Of a stretch of 64,000 nt of DNA, positions 22,512 to 34,642 are shown piece by piece. This stretch comes from Patagioenas fasciata (lineage: Eukaryota > Chordata > Aves > Columbiformes > Columbidae): assembly GCF_037038585.1 (NCBI RefSeq), contig NC_092523.1:3725001-3789000 (forward strand), in the 5' to 3' direction. A model generated the notes under the pieces. The model was not told the DNA's origin. It saw only the letters and a list, made by a program, of their open reading frames with translations, and did not search any database. Made by a program: the position numbers and the translations under genes. How positions within the stretch are numbered: position 1 is the first letter of the stretch; each line of letters starts with the position of its first letter.

Positions 22512-22675
22512 TAGAGGTGGTGGATGAACCATCCCTGGAGACATCCCAGGCCAGGCTGGACGGGGCTCTGAGCAACCTGAGCTGGTGAAGATGTCCCTGC
22601 TCATGGCAGGGGTGGCACTGGGGGAGCTTTGATGGTCCCTTCAACACAAACCATTCTGTGATTCTATGATTCTCT
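22512..22675 (+). mobile_element. Short CR1 3' fragment, group 1
   Basis: A sense group 1 tail of about 165 bp from tagaggtggtggatgaacc to ccattctgtgattctatgat. Nearly identical to other group 1 copies. Confidence 0.95.
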
Positions 22676-24241
22676 GAGCTTCCTGCTGCTTCATCTTCAG
22701 AGCAGTTTGCCCTCAACTCTTCTCTATGAGGAGGAATCCAGCACGCAGTGCGATGTAATAATTAAACCCAAATGGATTGCAGGTGCAGGGACCTTCCTGC
22801 TCAGGCACACCTGTATCTCAGAAGCTCAGATGTCAGTTTAGATGCCGTAATACCCACTCATTCCACAGCAGCAATCAATCCTCACAACTGGCTTGTCTCA
22901 AATATAAACCCTTTTCTTTTTCAAAAGCTAAGGCACTTGGGTATATGGTTTCCTTAGCAGCTTGGTCTTGTTCACACAATCTTGTTGGCTTCTCCAACCC
23001 CATGTACAAGACAGTCCACATTAAATTCTTTCTTTTCTTTTAATTTTTTTTAAGGACCCGGGTCTAGCTGAATTTATACCCTACAAACTTCCTCAACAAC
23101 CACCGCAGCTTGACCTTCTGCTTCCTCAAAGCTCAACCCAAGGTAAGAGCCAAGGTTGCCAAGAACATCTGTGGAGCGAGACGCAGTCGCGCCAGGACGC
23201 GGGGCCATGTCGCGGCGGGGAAAGAGCCACACAGAAGCAACACACAGCTTCATTGTAGCATAAACCCATCAAAAACCGAAGTATTTTACTCCGAAGAGCT
23301 TTTCCCCACCCTCCAGCTCTTCGAAGAGCTCCTTGACCTTGGCAAATCGCTCACCAAGGCCCATCAAATGGGAGCAGAACCAGCTGAGCTGCAGCGTTTG
23401 CTCGCGGCCCCCATCCCCACAAATGCTCTTTGCGGCAGCAAAACCCCATGTAATACAGCACTTGTTTCCCCAAATTTCTTCTGCTTCTCCCAGTAACCAC
23501 CCTTATCCTGCCCTACATCGGAGCCAACTCCTGCCCTGGGCAGAGGCACCAGGGCAACAGCAAGGACGGGCATTAGTCTTGAAAACACATTGAACTTGAT
23601 GGGTAGCAATAAAACAGCTTTAAGAAGCTAGTTTGGGAATTAAATTCACTGCCAGCTAGTTTCCCCTCATTTACTGTCCCTCATCTTTGTGCCCAGATAA
23701 CCCTTCCATGTTCCCCAAGAAATAATTTACCTCCTTGTCCCGCGAGTGCATCCCTTGGCTCTGTGGGTACCAAATGTCTTCTCTCTTGCTCCAAGTGTTA
23801 TTATATTTAGACAAAGCTCAGAGCAACCGGCTGAACTTGTAAGCTCAATAATGACTTTTTGTCTCAGAGCTGGAGGATTTACGCATCAAAAGCTTCTCTG
23901 CCTCTCCCCAGCTGCGGTACTTTATCTGCTACCAGATATTATTTCGCCTAAAACGCACCTACCTTAGAGCACCACGGGTAAAGCATCACTCGCAAACATT
24001 CCGCTCTCCCAGGAAATAATTCATTATTCCAGCCTGTCTTATCCCCACCGACAAAAAATAGCAACCCAAATATCTGCTTGTCCTCTGAACGGCTCCGTGT
24101 GAAAAGGGAACAGGTCCCTGACCAAGCACCGGCAGTTCCTCACCACAAATAAATCATAAACGTCTATAAGTGTGACAAATCCGTCTAACCACCGACTGGA
24201 ACTGCGAGAGGGCCACGTAACGCTTGCCAAAATCCTGTAGC
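22676..24241. other. About 1.6 kb of unique sequence with a small CpG cluster
   Basis: No recognised repeat. At 23175-23220 there are nine CpG dinucleotides in about 45 bp (gcgagacgcagtcgcgccag onward), unlike the CpG-poor surroundings. A 128-codon plus-strand frame (23110-23496) crosses it but begins at a non-ATG codon and shows no motif. Confidence 0.35.
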
Positions 24242-24265
24242 ATATATATATATATATATATATAT
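24242..24265. repeat. (AT)n microsatellite
   Basis: Twelve uninterrupted AT dinucleotides, preceded by c and followed by ctttctttttaatc. Expected to be polymorphic. Confidence 0.97.
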
Positions 24266-25362
24266 CTTTCTTTTTAATCACTGTATAAGCCACAGAAGAT
24301 TTAGACAGCAATATTAAAGGAAAAGTTATTGGTCAAAGGAGAGAGGAAAATACCGGTGACGGTGCCAGCCCGAGGAAGAGATTTCCACACTGATAGGATT
24401 GATATATTTGTTTTAACTTTCAGCAGGGAACTTCAAGTATTTGGACTACAAAACACTTAACGCAGTGAGAACTGAGTTCTGGGAAAGGAGAAACAAGAAG
24501 TTAATGGTGTTATTAATTGCTGACCTGTCCCATCCCATCGCTGACCTGCATCCAGCTGACCGAACGTATTCCTGAAACCTGTGGTCTATGGCACACAGGA
24601 AATCTATTGGGTGCAATTCCATAATTTCATGGGGTTTGGTTTATATTGACTAGGATAGGATGTTCTCCTCCAGCCCCACCAGCCTAAGTGTCCTCTATAT
24701 TCGGTACCACAAAAAAATCATCTGAAACGCACCCCAAACCTGTCACTAAAGCCATTGCGCTCGTGTCATTATCAACAAACCCAAAGCCCGGCTGATTGAA
24801 TTTCCTCTTCTCATTTTACTAACGGGCATTTCCACCCGAGGTTCTGATCAACCTCTGCAACCACTGCTGATGGAGCCTCCTGTGCTACTATAACACTGCC
24901 ACCCAAGGCTGGGGTTGCAGAAGACCCTTCATCTGCTCTTCATTATGTTCCACCATCAGTTAGCAGGGATCTTCTCTGCTAACACACTCTCCCAAAACAG
25001 TGAGGATGGGGGGGATGAGGAGCTAACGTCAGCATGAAGGACACCCTGAAAAATCAGGAACGGGCACCGCTGATTGAAAATAGAGGCAACCCAGAGCCAC
25101 TCCATCCTTCAGAGGGACCTCCTGATGAATGAGCACGAACACCGTCCCTTCCACATCTTCACTTCAACTTGTCACCTCTGGTTGTTCTGACCAGGAACAG
25201 ATAAACTGTCCAGCAACGAGGAACTTGCCTTCACATCTTGTTAGAGAATATTGATCAATCAGAGCAAAGCAGGCTTGGCTGGAGCTAGGAAACACGACTT
25301 GCCCTGAAAACGATCCATTCTGAGCTGTAAAAATAAGTCATTTAAATCACCTAATATGTTAG
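24266..25362. other. About 1.1 kb of unique sequence
   Basis: No repeat or gene recognised. Moderately AT-rich with scattered CpG. Confidence 0.35.
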
Positions 25363-25606
25363 GACGAGAGGAAATGGCCTCAAGTTGTGCCAGGGGAGGT
25401 TGAGGCTGGATCTGGGGGACAATTTCTTCCCCAAAGGGCTGTGGGGCATTGGAACAGGCTCCCCAGGGCAGTGCTGGAGTCACCATCCCTGGAGGGTTGG
25501 ACAGACGGACATGAGGTTCTCAGGGACATGGGGCAGTGCCAGGGGTGGGGGAACAGTTCAGCTCCATGATCTTAAAGGTCTTTTCCAACCAAAATGATTC
25601 TATGAT
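25363..25606 (+). mobile_element. CR1 LINE 3' fragment, group 2
   Basis: A sense group 2 tail from gacgagaggaaatggcctc (end of ORF2) to aaaatgattctatgatcccc, with the hallmark gttggacagacggacatg. The terminus is well kept. Confidence 0.95.
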
Positions 25607-26636
25607 CCCCCTGATTTGAAGGATCTGTTTCACTGAACGAGATGTGGACCAATCCAACCTTTTCACGGGACCAAATATAATCAACGCAGAGATGTGTCTG
25701 AGGCCATCGACACGAAAAAACTTGCTCCCATTGATTCAGGCCCACCAGGATCAGCAGTAACTGTGTTTAGCTGTAATTAGCACCGCTTGATCTCAGCGGA
25801 GCCCTGATGCTGAGGAAGCCCTTCACCTTAGCTAGCAAACAGCATTAAATCCTGAACGCTGGGAGCAGAGCGGAGCTGCCACCGTCCCGCACGCTGAGGC
25901 TGTGGTTGCTCCACCCTGCACAACAACATGTTTTTGAAGCAACCACCACTCCGGTGCAGTTTCCTGTGTGACTCAGGTAACAGATACACCGGTTGTTGGT
26001 GTCAGTTTTTCAGGACCGAATTTCACTAAAAATCACACATCTCGGGCGCAAGAGCAGATGCTGTCTGTGCACTGATAGTTCTGCTGCATCAACACAAACC
26101 TGAGGTCTTCCTACACACCTGCAAAAGGAAAAGCTGCTTGCAGAACTGAAAAAATATCAGAATTACTATTCAGGGAGGCAGTTGTAAGAAATAAGACGGA
26201 GGGTGGATGTGTGTATTTACACACAGCAGCTCCAGGTCGGGGCTACAGGTCCCAACACGCGGCCCAGGGTGGTTTCTGGAAGCAGATGTCTCCATATCCC
26301 CAGCCCACAGCGAGCGCTGGAGCGTGTGCTTGGGACCGACGGCTGGTGCAACAGCTCATACCAGTCCCAGGGTGTTTGGACCATGCGGCCAGCCAGGTCA
26401 GCTCCCATCTGGGATGTCAAATTCCATGTAGGAGTTTGAAGTTCATAGGGGGGAGGTGGGGAGAAGCGCCTCTGGGATTTAGGAGCACCAGTAATCTGTG
26501 ATTTCTGGTCCCAACTTCTGCATTTCCAAAAAGCTCTCCAAGGGTCAGCCTGCACACCAACAATGCAGAATCTGACAGCAAAAGGTCTGAGAAGGACTAA
26601 AGCTGTTGGTGACTTTGACCAAAACTACAGGAGGAA
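25607..26636. other. About 1 kb of unique sequence
   Basis: No repeat recognised. There is a perfect 7-bp inverted repeat at about 26207-26222 (gtgtgtatttacacac). Several overlapping frames at 26200-26550 on both strands have no recognised motif. Confidence 0.35.
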
Positions 26637-27219
26637 ATCACAGAATAGTTTGGGTTGGAAGGGAAATTCCCAGCTCGCCCCAGTGCCACCCCTGCCATGA
26701 GCAGGGACATCTTCACCAGCTCAGGTTGCTCAGAGCCCTGTCCAGCCTGGCCTGGGATGTCTCCAGGGATGCTTCATCCACCACCTCTCTGCCCAACCTG
26801 GGCCAGGCTCTCACCACCCTCAGGGACAACAATTTCTTCCTCATGTCCAGCCTGAATCTCCCTCCTTTAGTTTAAAACCATCACCCCTTGTCCTATCACA
26901 ACAGGCCCTGCTCAAAAGTCTGTCCCCATCTTTCTTATCGGCCTCTTTTTAAGACCAGAAAGGACACAATAAGGTCTCCTGGAGTTTCTCTTCTCCAGCT
27001 GAACACCCCAACTCTCTCAGCCTGTCCTCCCAGCAGAGCTGTTCCAGCCTCGGGTCATTCCTGTGGCTCCTCTGGCCCCTCTCCAGCAGCTCCATGTGTG
27101 TCCTGTGCTGAGGACCCAGAGCTGGACCAGCACTGCAGGGGGGACTCAGCAGAGCGGAGCAGAGGGGCAGAATCCCCTCCCTCCACCTGCTGCCCACGGG
27201 GCTGCGGATGCAGCCCACC
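26637..27219 (-). mobile_element. CR1 LINE 3' fragment with ORF2 tail, group 1
   Basis: An antisense CR1 of about 580 bp: terminus side tcacagaatagtttggg, the group 1 3' UTR, and ORF2 C-terminal blocks on the minus strand (frame 26949-27407 includes EQLCWEDRLRELGCSAGEEK). The ORF2 frame runs past the truncated edge into unrelated unique DNA, which explains its length. Very similar to the 4.7 kb copy. Confidence 0.95.
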
Positions 27220-27807
27220 CAAATCCATTTGTTGCCTTCAAACCATCCATGTCCTTCCCTGTGCCTTTTCCAGCTGCGTTGCCAACATCCTTTGGGAGGT
27301 GGGACCCAAGCCAACGTGGATTTGCAGAAGAGCTTGACACATGTGGTTTTCTTCTCACCCGTTCCAGCAGTGCCGATCGCCGAGCTGATGTTTTCAGCGC
27401 TACCCACAATAACTGAAAGATCTTTCCTGCGAGATAAGAGTCTGTAATTGTGGTTGGCTTGTTCCTCTGGTATGTGTTCCCGTATTAACTTGCAGTTTAA
27501 TTTGTCGTTGGAGTGTTGCTAACGCTGCGGGGCTCCGTCCCCTGCGGAGCGGGCAGGGGAGGCTGCACGGAGGCACCAGGAGCCACAGGGGGTGGATCCT
27601 GCACCCTCTCTCCTAAGGGTTGCTCTTCAACAAATTACATTGGTGCCATAGTCTGGTCTTCTCACTGGGCACACGTAGTTGTGAGGAAACCGCAGAAGCG
27701 AAGAGGAGGTGACGTGTTATGACCCATCCCAGTCATGCAATGGTTCACCTTGGTGGCTTTTGCATCAGATGGTGACCACGCCAAGAGGTGCTTTTGCCCC
27801 CACTCGG
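27220..27807. other. Unique sequence, nothing recognised
   Basis: About 590 bp. Frames here are partly extensions of the neighbouring CR1 reading frame and are not genes. Confidence 0.35.
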
Positions 27808-27884
27808 AAGATAAGGAGGAAAATTGTTGCCCCTGAGGGTGCTGAGAGCCTGGCACAGGTTGCTCCTATGATTCTGTGATTCTG
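27808..27884 (+). mobile_element. CR1 3' fragment with internal deletion, group 1
   Basis: A sense fragment that begins at aggaggaaaattgttgcccc and gctgagagcctggcacagg, then jumps directly from gttgctc to the CR1 terminus ctatgattctgtgattctg. About 110 bp of 3' UTR present in other group 1 copies is missing. Confidence 0.85.
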
Positions 27885-28974
27885 AGATGTGAGGTTTTAG
27901 CACTCAGCCTCTCAACAAAACATGTCCCTCCGCTCAGCACTGTATTGATGCGACCGTCACCTCCAGGCTGGGATGGTCTTTCTGCCCCTTGCAGTGCGTC
28001 CCTGTGAGCCGGCACTTACCCCCAACCATACACACCATAAAACACTCACAACGCCAACTGGTGCCAGGACACACACAGCCCAACCAGTATGTGCATCAGC
28101 TGGCAGTTAATTATTAATGAGCATATCTGGCGATGATTTGCCTCCATGAACACAGTTGTCTCGACACAATATCGTGTCTCCACCACATCACACGTCTCGC
28201 TCCTGTTGCCTTCAACACAAACCAGTGCTCTCCCATTCATTCACACGAATGGTGGGACCAGCAATGACCCACCAGTCTCAGTGCTCACACCTACACCTCT
28301 CTGTGCCATGGGGATTTATTTCGGGAAACAAAGAATTTCTTCTCCTCGTCCTCCTCTATCAAAACCAACTTCTGAGAAAATAAGCACATTACACAAAGTA
28401 TTTTAGATGAACATCCCAATGTATTTTCCTTGGCCTTTTCTACTGTTTACGAAAAGAAAATAAAGGATTGCAAGCAAATTATTTAATGTTATGAGATTTA
28501 GTGAAATTTTAAGTGAAGATGACGGGTTTAATATCCATGTAGAATTTTTGAGTAAAATCAAAAGCCTGCCTTCTACCTGGCTTTAAGTTACCCAAACTTC
28601 AAGCGATTCTATCAGCGCTCTTCCTATTCCTATGAGACCATAATTTGAAGTATTAGATAATTTTGAGTCTGCAGCTGGAAGGTTTCTTCCAAACATCAGC
28701 TTCTTGCTTTTTGCAGGCAGACTGATGACACTGTAGCTAATTTGCTTAATTAGTGATTTACAGAAAGATCTCTCTATGAGAACGGGAAACCCTTCAAATG
28801 AAACGCCTTAAGTGCAGAATCAACAGATCATCGGTAATGATTGTTTATTCACATTTTTGATGCATTTTTTGGGCCACACTATTTCAATCAGCAGCTCCTG
28901 TGATCGACCCTAAATACAAAACTGAACTCCGCAAGTGTAGCTGTCCCGAGTTTTCCATAACGGGAGGATGATTT
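27885..28974. other. About 1.1 kb of unique AT-rich sequence
   Basis: No repeat or gene recognised. The part from 28590 to 28850 is AT-rich with motifs such as gctaatttgcttaattagtg, a possible conserved non-coding element. Confidence 0.35.
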
Positions 28975-29743
28975 AATGAAATATAACACGGGAAAGTGTA
29001 GAGTATTTCATCTGAGTAGAAAAAAACCCAGGTTCTGGTATAAGTTGGGGAATGACCTAGTAGAGAGCAGTGTAGGGGAAAGGGAGCTGGGGGTCCTGGG
29101 GACAGCAGGGTGACCATGAGCCAGCACTGGGCCCTTGTGGCCAGGAAGGCCAATGGTACCTGGGGTGGGTTAGAAGGGGGTGGTCAGTAGGTCAGAGAGG
29201 TTCTCCTGCCCCTCTGCTCTGCCCTGGGGAGACCACACCTGGAATATTGTGTCCAGTTGTGGCCCCTCAGTTCCAGAAGGACAGGGAACTGCTGGAGAGA
29301 GTCCAGCGCAGCCACCAAGATGCTGAAGGGAGTGGAGCATCTCCCGTGGGAGGAAAGGCTGAGGGAGCTGGGGCTCTTTAGCTTGGAGAAGACTGAGGGG
29401 TGACCTGATTCATGTTTACAGATATATAAAGGGTGAGTGTCAGGAGGATGGAGCCAGGCTCTTCTCAGTGACAACCAATGATAGGACAAGGGGCAATAGG
29501 TACAAACTGGAACACAAGAGATTCCACTTAAATTTGAGAAGAAACTTCTTATCAGTAAGGGTATCAGAACACTGGCCCAGGCTGCCCAGGGGGGTTGTGG
29601 AGTCTCCTTCTCTGCAGACATTCAAACCCGCCTGGACACCTTCCTGTGGAACCTCAGCTGGGTGTTCCTGCTCCACGGGGGGATTGCACTGGATGAGCTT
29701 TCCAGGTCCCTTCCAACCCCTGACATTCTGGGATTCTGTGATG
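28975..29743 (+). mobile_element. Long CR1 LINE 3' fragment with ORF2 tail, group 4
   Basis: A sense CR1 of about 770 bp. The first part (cgggaaagtgtagag, then gggaatgacctagtagag) matches the ORF2 region after the reverse transcriptase core. It continues through cagcagggtgaccatgagcc, the C-terminal ORF2 block and the group 4 3' UTR (ggggggattgcactggatg) to acattctgggattctgtg. The ORF2 frame is broken. Two apparent one-base losses (at gggtcctggggacagc and aatggtacctgggg) are shared with the copy at 53.7 kb. The antisense 89-codon frame starting MAFLATRAQC is not a gene. Confidence 0.96.
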
Positions 29744-32700
29744 TTGCTTTTGACAAAATCACGCTGGGATGGGAAGGGAAGAAGTCAGCACATAAAACGA
29801 ACGCACACACAGCCTAACACCATCGCACAGCCCAGAATGAGTTTCCCCCCTTGATTTCAGCGGTTTTGTTCCCATTATTCCCTTTCCTTCCCCCAAGCGC
29901 TTGGCTTTTGCTGACCGCCCCATCCAGGCACACAAATCCTGGTTCTAGCGGGCGCTGCGGCTCCGTGGAGCACGGGGGGAGTTTGCACAGCTGTTCATTT
30001 TGTAAGAAACAATAATTCATGCAAATCCTCGCTCCGAGCAAATTCCACAGTAGCGCATCTTATCGCAAGCCAGACAAAAAGTACAAATACATTTGAGAGC
30101 TGTAAGCCTGTGTTGAAGGAATTTGCTCTTGTTACAGCTTGAATTTCCTCCTCTCCCTCCGACGACTCAGCCAATAAACCATCCACCGACACCAAACAAC
30201 AACCAAAGCCCTAATTCCACACGTGCTAATAAGAAGTGTAAATAATTGCGATACAAAGCAAAGTAGGATAGACACAACATACCCCACGTTCACCACTGAT
30301 ATTTCATACACCTTTATAGTCCGAATAAATGCAAGAAGTAAATCCTGTTGGTAATGTTGCTCTCACCAAACATCTCCCCAGGTTCCAAAGCATCCAGCTT
30401 TACAATATTTTGGGTATCAGTGGGAACTCAGAGGCAGCTTTACTACCTTTTCCAGCTCGTAAATCAGAATGTTATGAGTGTGTAGAATGGAAATGTGTAG
30501 GGTGCTCTTGCCTGAGTAAAGTCAAGTTGGCTTTTTAAGGTTTTTTGACTGCAAGGGGAAAGATCAATTCACATTTAGGAGTCAATACGGTGCCTACGGT
30601 GAAGATCTTTCCCCCAGCAAGAGGAGGCAGAGACCAGCAGTGATCCCAATGATGCTTCTGAGCATAATTGTAGCAGAAACAACCCAGCAAGGCGAGAATC
30701 CAGATGTTAACGTATCATAAAAACTACTTATAAATACATTTAACTCCACACACATTGCACTTTCTTTTCCAAGCTTGGCCAATAGTTTAATGCTTTTAAT
30801 ATCAGGGATTTTCCTCCGCTCCATTAATCAAGAATTGAGCACTGTCTTGCCACATTTGGAGACAGCCCAGTTTTCCACAGAAACTCCAGATGATTCAAAT
30901 AAACGAATCAAACGTATTTTTAGTGTGGTGGTGTTGTATTTTTTTTTGAGATGGCAAGTTAGAACCTGAATTCCAACCCAACCGCTACGTTTCAGCAGAA
31001 CAAAAAAATCCCTGTGCTTGAGTGCTCTCAAATAAGAGTCACGGCCCTTCCACCTCCGCACCAACAGAGACCTTTTTATCCTTTGGGGGAGGAAGTCGGA
31101 ATTTTTCCACTTAGTTACGTTCCCAGGTAGTTCTTAAATAAGATTTCCCTTCCCCCTGTGTTTAAAGGGACACTTGAACACAACGAGTCGATGCCTGGGC
31201 CGTCGCTGTGAACCGAACCCTCAAATGCCACCAGCGAGCGCAGTTTTATTTCAAGGAGACGACAAATGCCAAGATGCCAAAATTAACAAACGCTTCTTCC
31301 TACCTTAATTATCATCAGTGAATCGTCCACCTGCATGTCACTAGGAGCCCATAAAGGTTCTTCCAGTGCTGCCCCCTGCAAACAAACAAGCAAAAAAAGC
31401 CTTTAAAACCAAAGAGTGAAAATTCAGCAACATCTTCGGAAAACGGTATTTTTACTTCTTTTCTGCTTCGTTTTACCCGTATGCAAAATGCAGCTTTTCC
31501 TTATTGCTCAAGCTAGAGACAAGCTTGAAAAAATGGAAATAGGTTTTAAGCGCAGGAGGCAAAATAATGGGAGTTTCCAGGTTAAAATTGCTCTTTGGGG
31601 CAGAGGCAGCAGGTGATTGCGGGTCCGGATGAGAAGGAGACTCTTGCTGTTCACTCCATACGGGCACTGCAGGTCAGAGTAGAGTAAAATTAAAGTAAAG
31701 CAAAGTAAAGTTTAGGAGGGTCCACAGAAGTAGTTACTGTGAAGGCATCGTATTCACCTTGAGCTCCTCCAAATGTGTATTTACCCCAACACAAGTGATT
31801 GGGGCACTGCAAAAAGCGTATTTGTACTCTTTCCAGCCCAAGGGAAGGGGACAGGAAGCCACATGGTGGTCACCAGGATTTCTGATGTCCCCGTAGCACT
31901 GAGACGGCCACCAGCAGATTTCCCCAAGCCCAAATCTCTCTGGATGCAGATTCCGGCTGTAAGATAAGTTCAGTCCTAAAGGGACCGGGCTGAAGCTTGT
32001 CCCTGGGGTTCGGGTGACCCGCGGTGACATCTGTGATGTGCTCACACCTCTGCACAAAACACCTTCCTCCCTACCAGCTCTCAGATGTGGGTTCCTCACT
32101 CCATCAGCAAAATCGCATCACAGGGGCTCACGCTTTACTCACAAAGTTGAGATTGTTCCTGGCTGATCCCCATTTTTACACAATAAGCCAAATCGCTCCC
32201 GCTCTGGATTTTTCACCCCCATCAGCTCTGAGGCAGCAGCGGCTCCTCATAGAACCAACCCCTCCCTCCACTAACCCCATCTCCTCCAAAGGATGAAATT
32301 AAGAGACCCAAGGCACTTCTAGATGTAGAACGGAATCTATTTAACCAAATTAATATTTCTTTCCTCTCGCCATCTCTTCTCCCGAGTCGTGGGCAGGATG
32401 CGACCCAGCCATCTGCCAAGCGGCCGCGGAGCTCAGATGTGATCCCCGGGTGATCCGCTCGCTGCTTTTCATCCTACTCAAGTGTTGACTCGAGCGCTTG
32501 TTCAATCAGACAAGTCTCGGCACTTCAATCAGATGGGCGCGCGAGGCTGATTTTTACCTCCACGGAGAAGAAAAAGGCGCATTTAGTCAAGTGTGAGAGA
32601 AGCAGGAGCTTCAAAGCACCGAGACCTGGAGATCGCGCCGGCTCTGAAGTCCGTCAGAAATCACTGCAGCCCACCTCAGCTTCCATTTTATGAGAAGTTG

Positions 32701-32860
32701 AGAGAGAGCAGATTAAAAAGACATTGGATGTGGTGGGAGGAGGAGAGCTGGGCTACTTTTCCAATATTTCTTTTTAAAGAGAACTGGGTTGAGGTGTCTG
32801 CTTTATCTTTCTTGTCTCTAGCTCAAAGGGAGCAAACCATAGATGTGCCGAACCTGCTGG
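29744..32860. other. 3.1 kb of unique sequence
   Basis: No repeat longer than a short (TAAAG)n-like run at about 31684-31711 (gtaaaattaaagtaaag). The segments 30240-31020 and 31140-31480 are AT-rich. No frame shows a recognised motif. One of the longer repeat-free parts, and a reasonable place to look for conserved regulatory DNA. Confidence 0.4.
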
Positions 32861-33367
32861 TCACACAATCCCAGAATGTGAGGGGTTGGAAGGGCCCTGG
32901 AAAGCTCATCCAGTGCAATCCCCCCATGGAGCAGGAACACCCAGCTGAGGTTCCACAGGAAGGTGTCCAGGCGGGTTTGAATGTCTGCAGAGAAGGAGAC
33001 TCCACAACCTCCCTGGGCAGCCTGGGCCAGGCTCTGACACCCTCACCATGAACAAGTTTCTTCTCAAATTTAAGTGGAACCTCCTGTGTTCCAGTTTGCA
33101 CCCATTGCCCCTTGTCCTACCATTGGTTGTCACCGAGAAGAGCCTGGCTCCATCCTCCTGACACTCACCCTTTCCATATTGATCCCCATGAATGAGTCCC
33201 CCCTCAGTCTCCTCTTCTCCAGCTCCAGAGCCCCAGCTCCCTCAGCCTTTCCTCCCACGGGAGATGCTCCACTCCCTTCAGCATCTTGGTGGCTGCACTG
33301 GACTCTCCCCAGCAGTTCCCTGTCCTTCTGGAACTGAGGGGCCACAACTGGACACAATATTCCAGAT
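32861..33367 (-). mobile_element. CR1 LINE 3' fragment with ORF2 tail, group 4
   Basis: An antisense CR1 of about 505 bp: tcacacaatcccagaatgtg, the group 4 3' UTR, the ORF2 tail (minus-strand frame 32906-33133, residues [17 protein letters not shown]) and an upstream ORF2 part ending at acacaatattccag. Confidence 0.95.
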
Positions 33368-33563
33368 CCACCTGCATTTTCTTTCTTATGACCCAATACT
33401 TCCCAGCAACACTGCTGGCCCGGGGCAGAGCAGTCTCGGGGCTTCAGAAATGCAGTTCAGCCTCCTCCCCATGCGATGGGGATGAGGTCCCTTCACCCTT
33501 CAGTTAGCTACATGTGTTTAAAATAAACGGGGGAATTTTACGGGACCAAATTGGCGTAAGCAA

Positions 33564-33626
33564 AGAATCATGGAATTATAGAATTGTTTTGGTTGGAAGA
33601 GACCCTCAAGATCATCGAGTCCAACA
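33564..33626 (-). mobile_element. Very short CR1 3' tail, group 6
   Basis: About 63 bp: aatcatggaattatagaatt, gttttggttggaagagaccc, tcaagatcatcgagtccaac. Only the extreme 3' end of a CR1 copy. Confidence 0.88.
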
Positions 33627-34642
33627 CGTTGATATTTTCACGGGCAATTTATTTCTCTGTTCACCAAGCTGCAACCTCAGACAGTGCCAAGAAGCTCAAG
33701 GGAAGGTGGAAGACTTTGCATTTGCCTCTGGTTTTATAGGGCATTGATGGAACAAAGAACTCCCCTTTTCCACCCTTATTAGCATCATTTGAGAGTTAAA
33801 AGGGAATCAGTAATGAGGTTGAGTTTTCACAAAGCTCGGAGCAAGGCAAATGCACCATGTGCAAGGACAACGACAGCGTCTTGCTGAAGGAAAAGAAGTA
33901 CGCTGGGAGATAACGAAAGAAAGCAAATGCAAAGGCAGAATGAAAACAAAAGAGCTTGTGAAAGCTTTTATAAAAGTCAACGCAACACGTTTGAATGGGT
34001 TTTAAGGCAGGCTGTGTTGTAAAAACAGATCAGGAAAGGAGAGTAATTCATGATGCATGACTTGCGGTGACTCACAAAGCTCATTCCTCATGACAGGTAG
34101 GGAGCGCGGGCAGGCAGGCACCGGAGTCGCTCGGGAACGTAAGAGCAGAAACACTTCATGTCGTACATACCTACGGGGATATCTCACCTCCACAGCTGTT
34201 CTTAGAAATCAGTCACACAGCCCACGTGGACAGGAAACCGATCGCCAAAGGGCAAACGTGTGACAGAACTGAAAGGAGGTGGCGTGTGCCACATTGGGTC
34301 ACTCGTCTGCCGTGTCCCGACCACGCCGGGCCCCAATGTGACACCGCTGTGATCCGCTTGCCAGATAATCCTCCAAAAATGTGGGGTCCCAAGGGCCCGG
34401 TGCAGCAGCTGACTGCGGTAAGCGGTGGCTGCAGCCCACCGGACATGGGAATAGTATCATTACTATTTCTAATTACTATTTGTATGTGTTAGTTGTATAT
34501 GTCTCGATTAAAGTGATTTAACCAGGTAAATATCATACACTGCTATAGAACATCAACAGTGAGGAAAGCGTGTTTGCTATAGGACGGAGCTTCCATTCTC
34601 TGCAATCAAAATCCAGTTTTCTAAGACCAGCAGTGTTGGGAA
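33627..34642. other. About 1 kb of unique sequence with an imperfect stem-loop
   Basis: At 34286-34344 an inverted repeat pairs gtgccacattgggtc with ggccccaatgtgacac across a GC-rich loop. The part near 34060-34080 contains a TGACTCA AP-1-like site. From 34450 to 34540 it is AT-rich. No gene is supported. Confidence 0.4.
34286..34344. repeat. Imperfect inverted repeat with CpG-rich loop
   Basis: The arms (34286-34300 and 34329-34344) share the perfect core cacattggg/cccaatgtg and pair with small mismatches. The loop is cactcgtctgccgtgtcccg and onward. It may be a remnant of a retroviral-type element or a structural motif; no flanking duplication was found. Confidence 0.5.

Noticed and set aside
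28884..29153. Minus-strand frame starting MAFLATRAQC with a signal-like N-terminus
   Set aside because: It is antisense to a CR1 ORF2 segment. The same frame start appears at 53575-53760 antisense to the sister CR1 copy.
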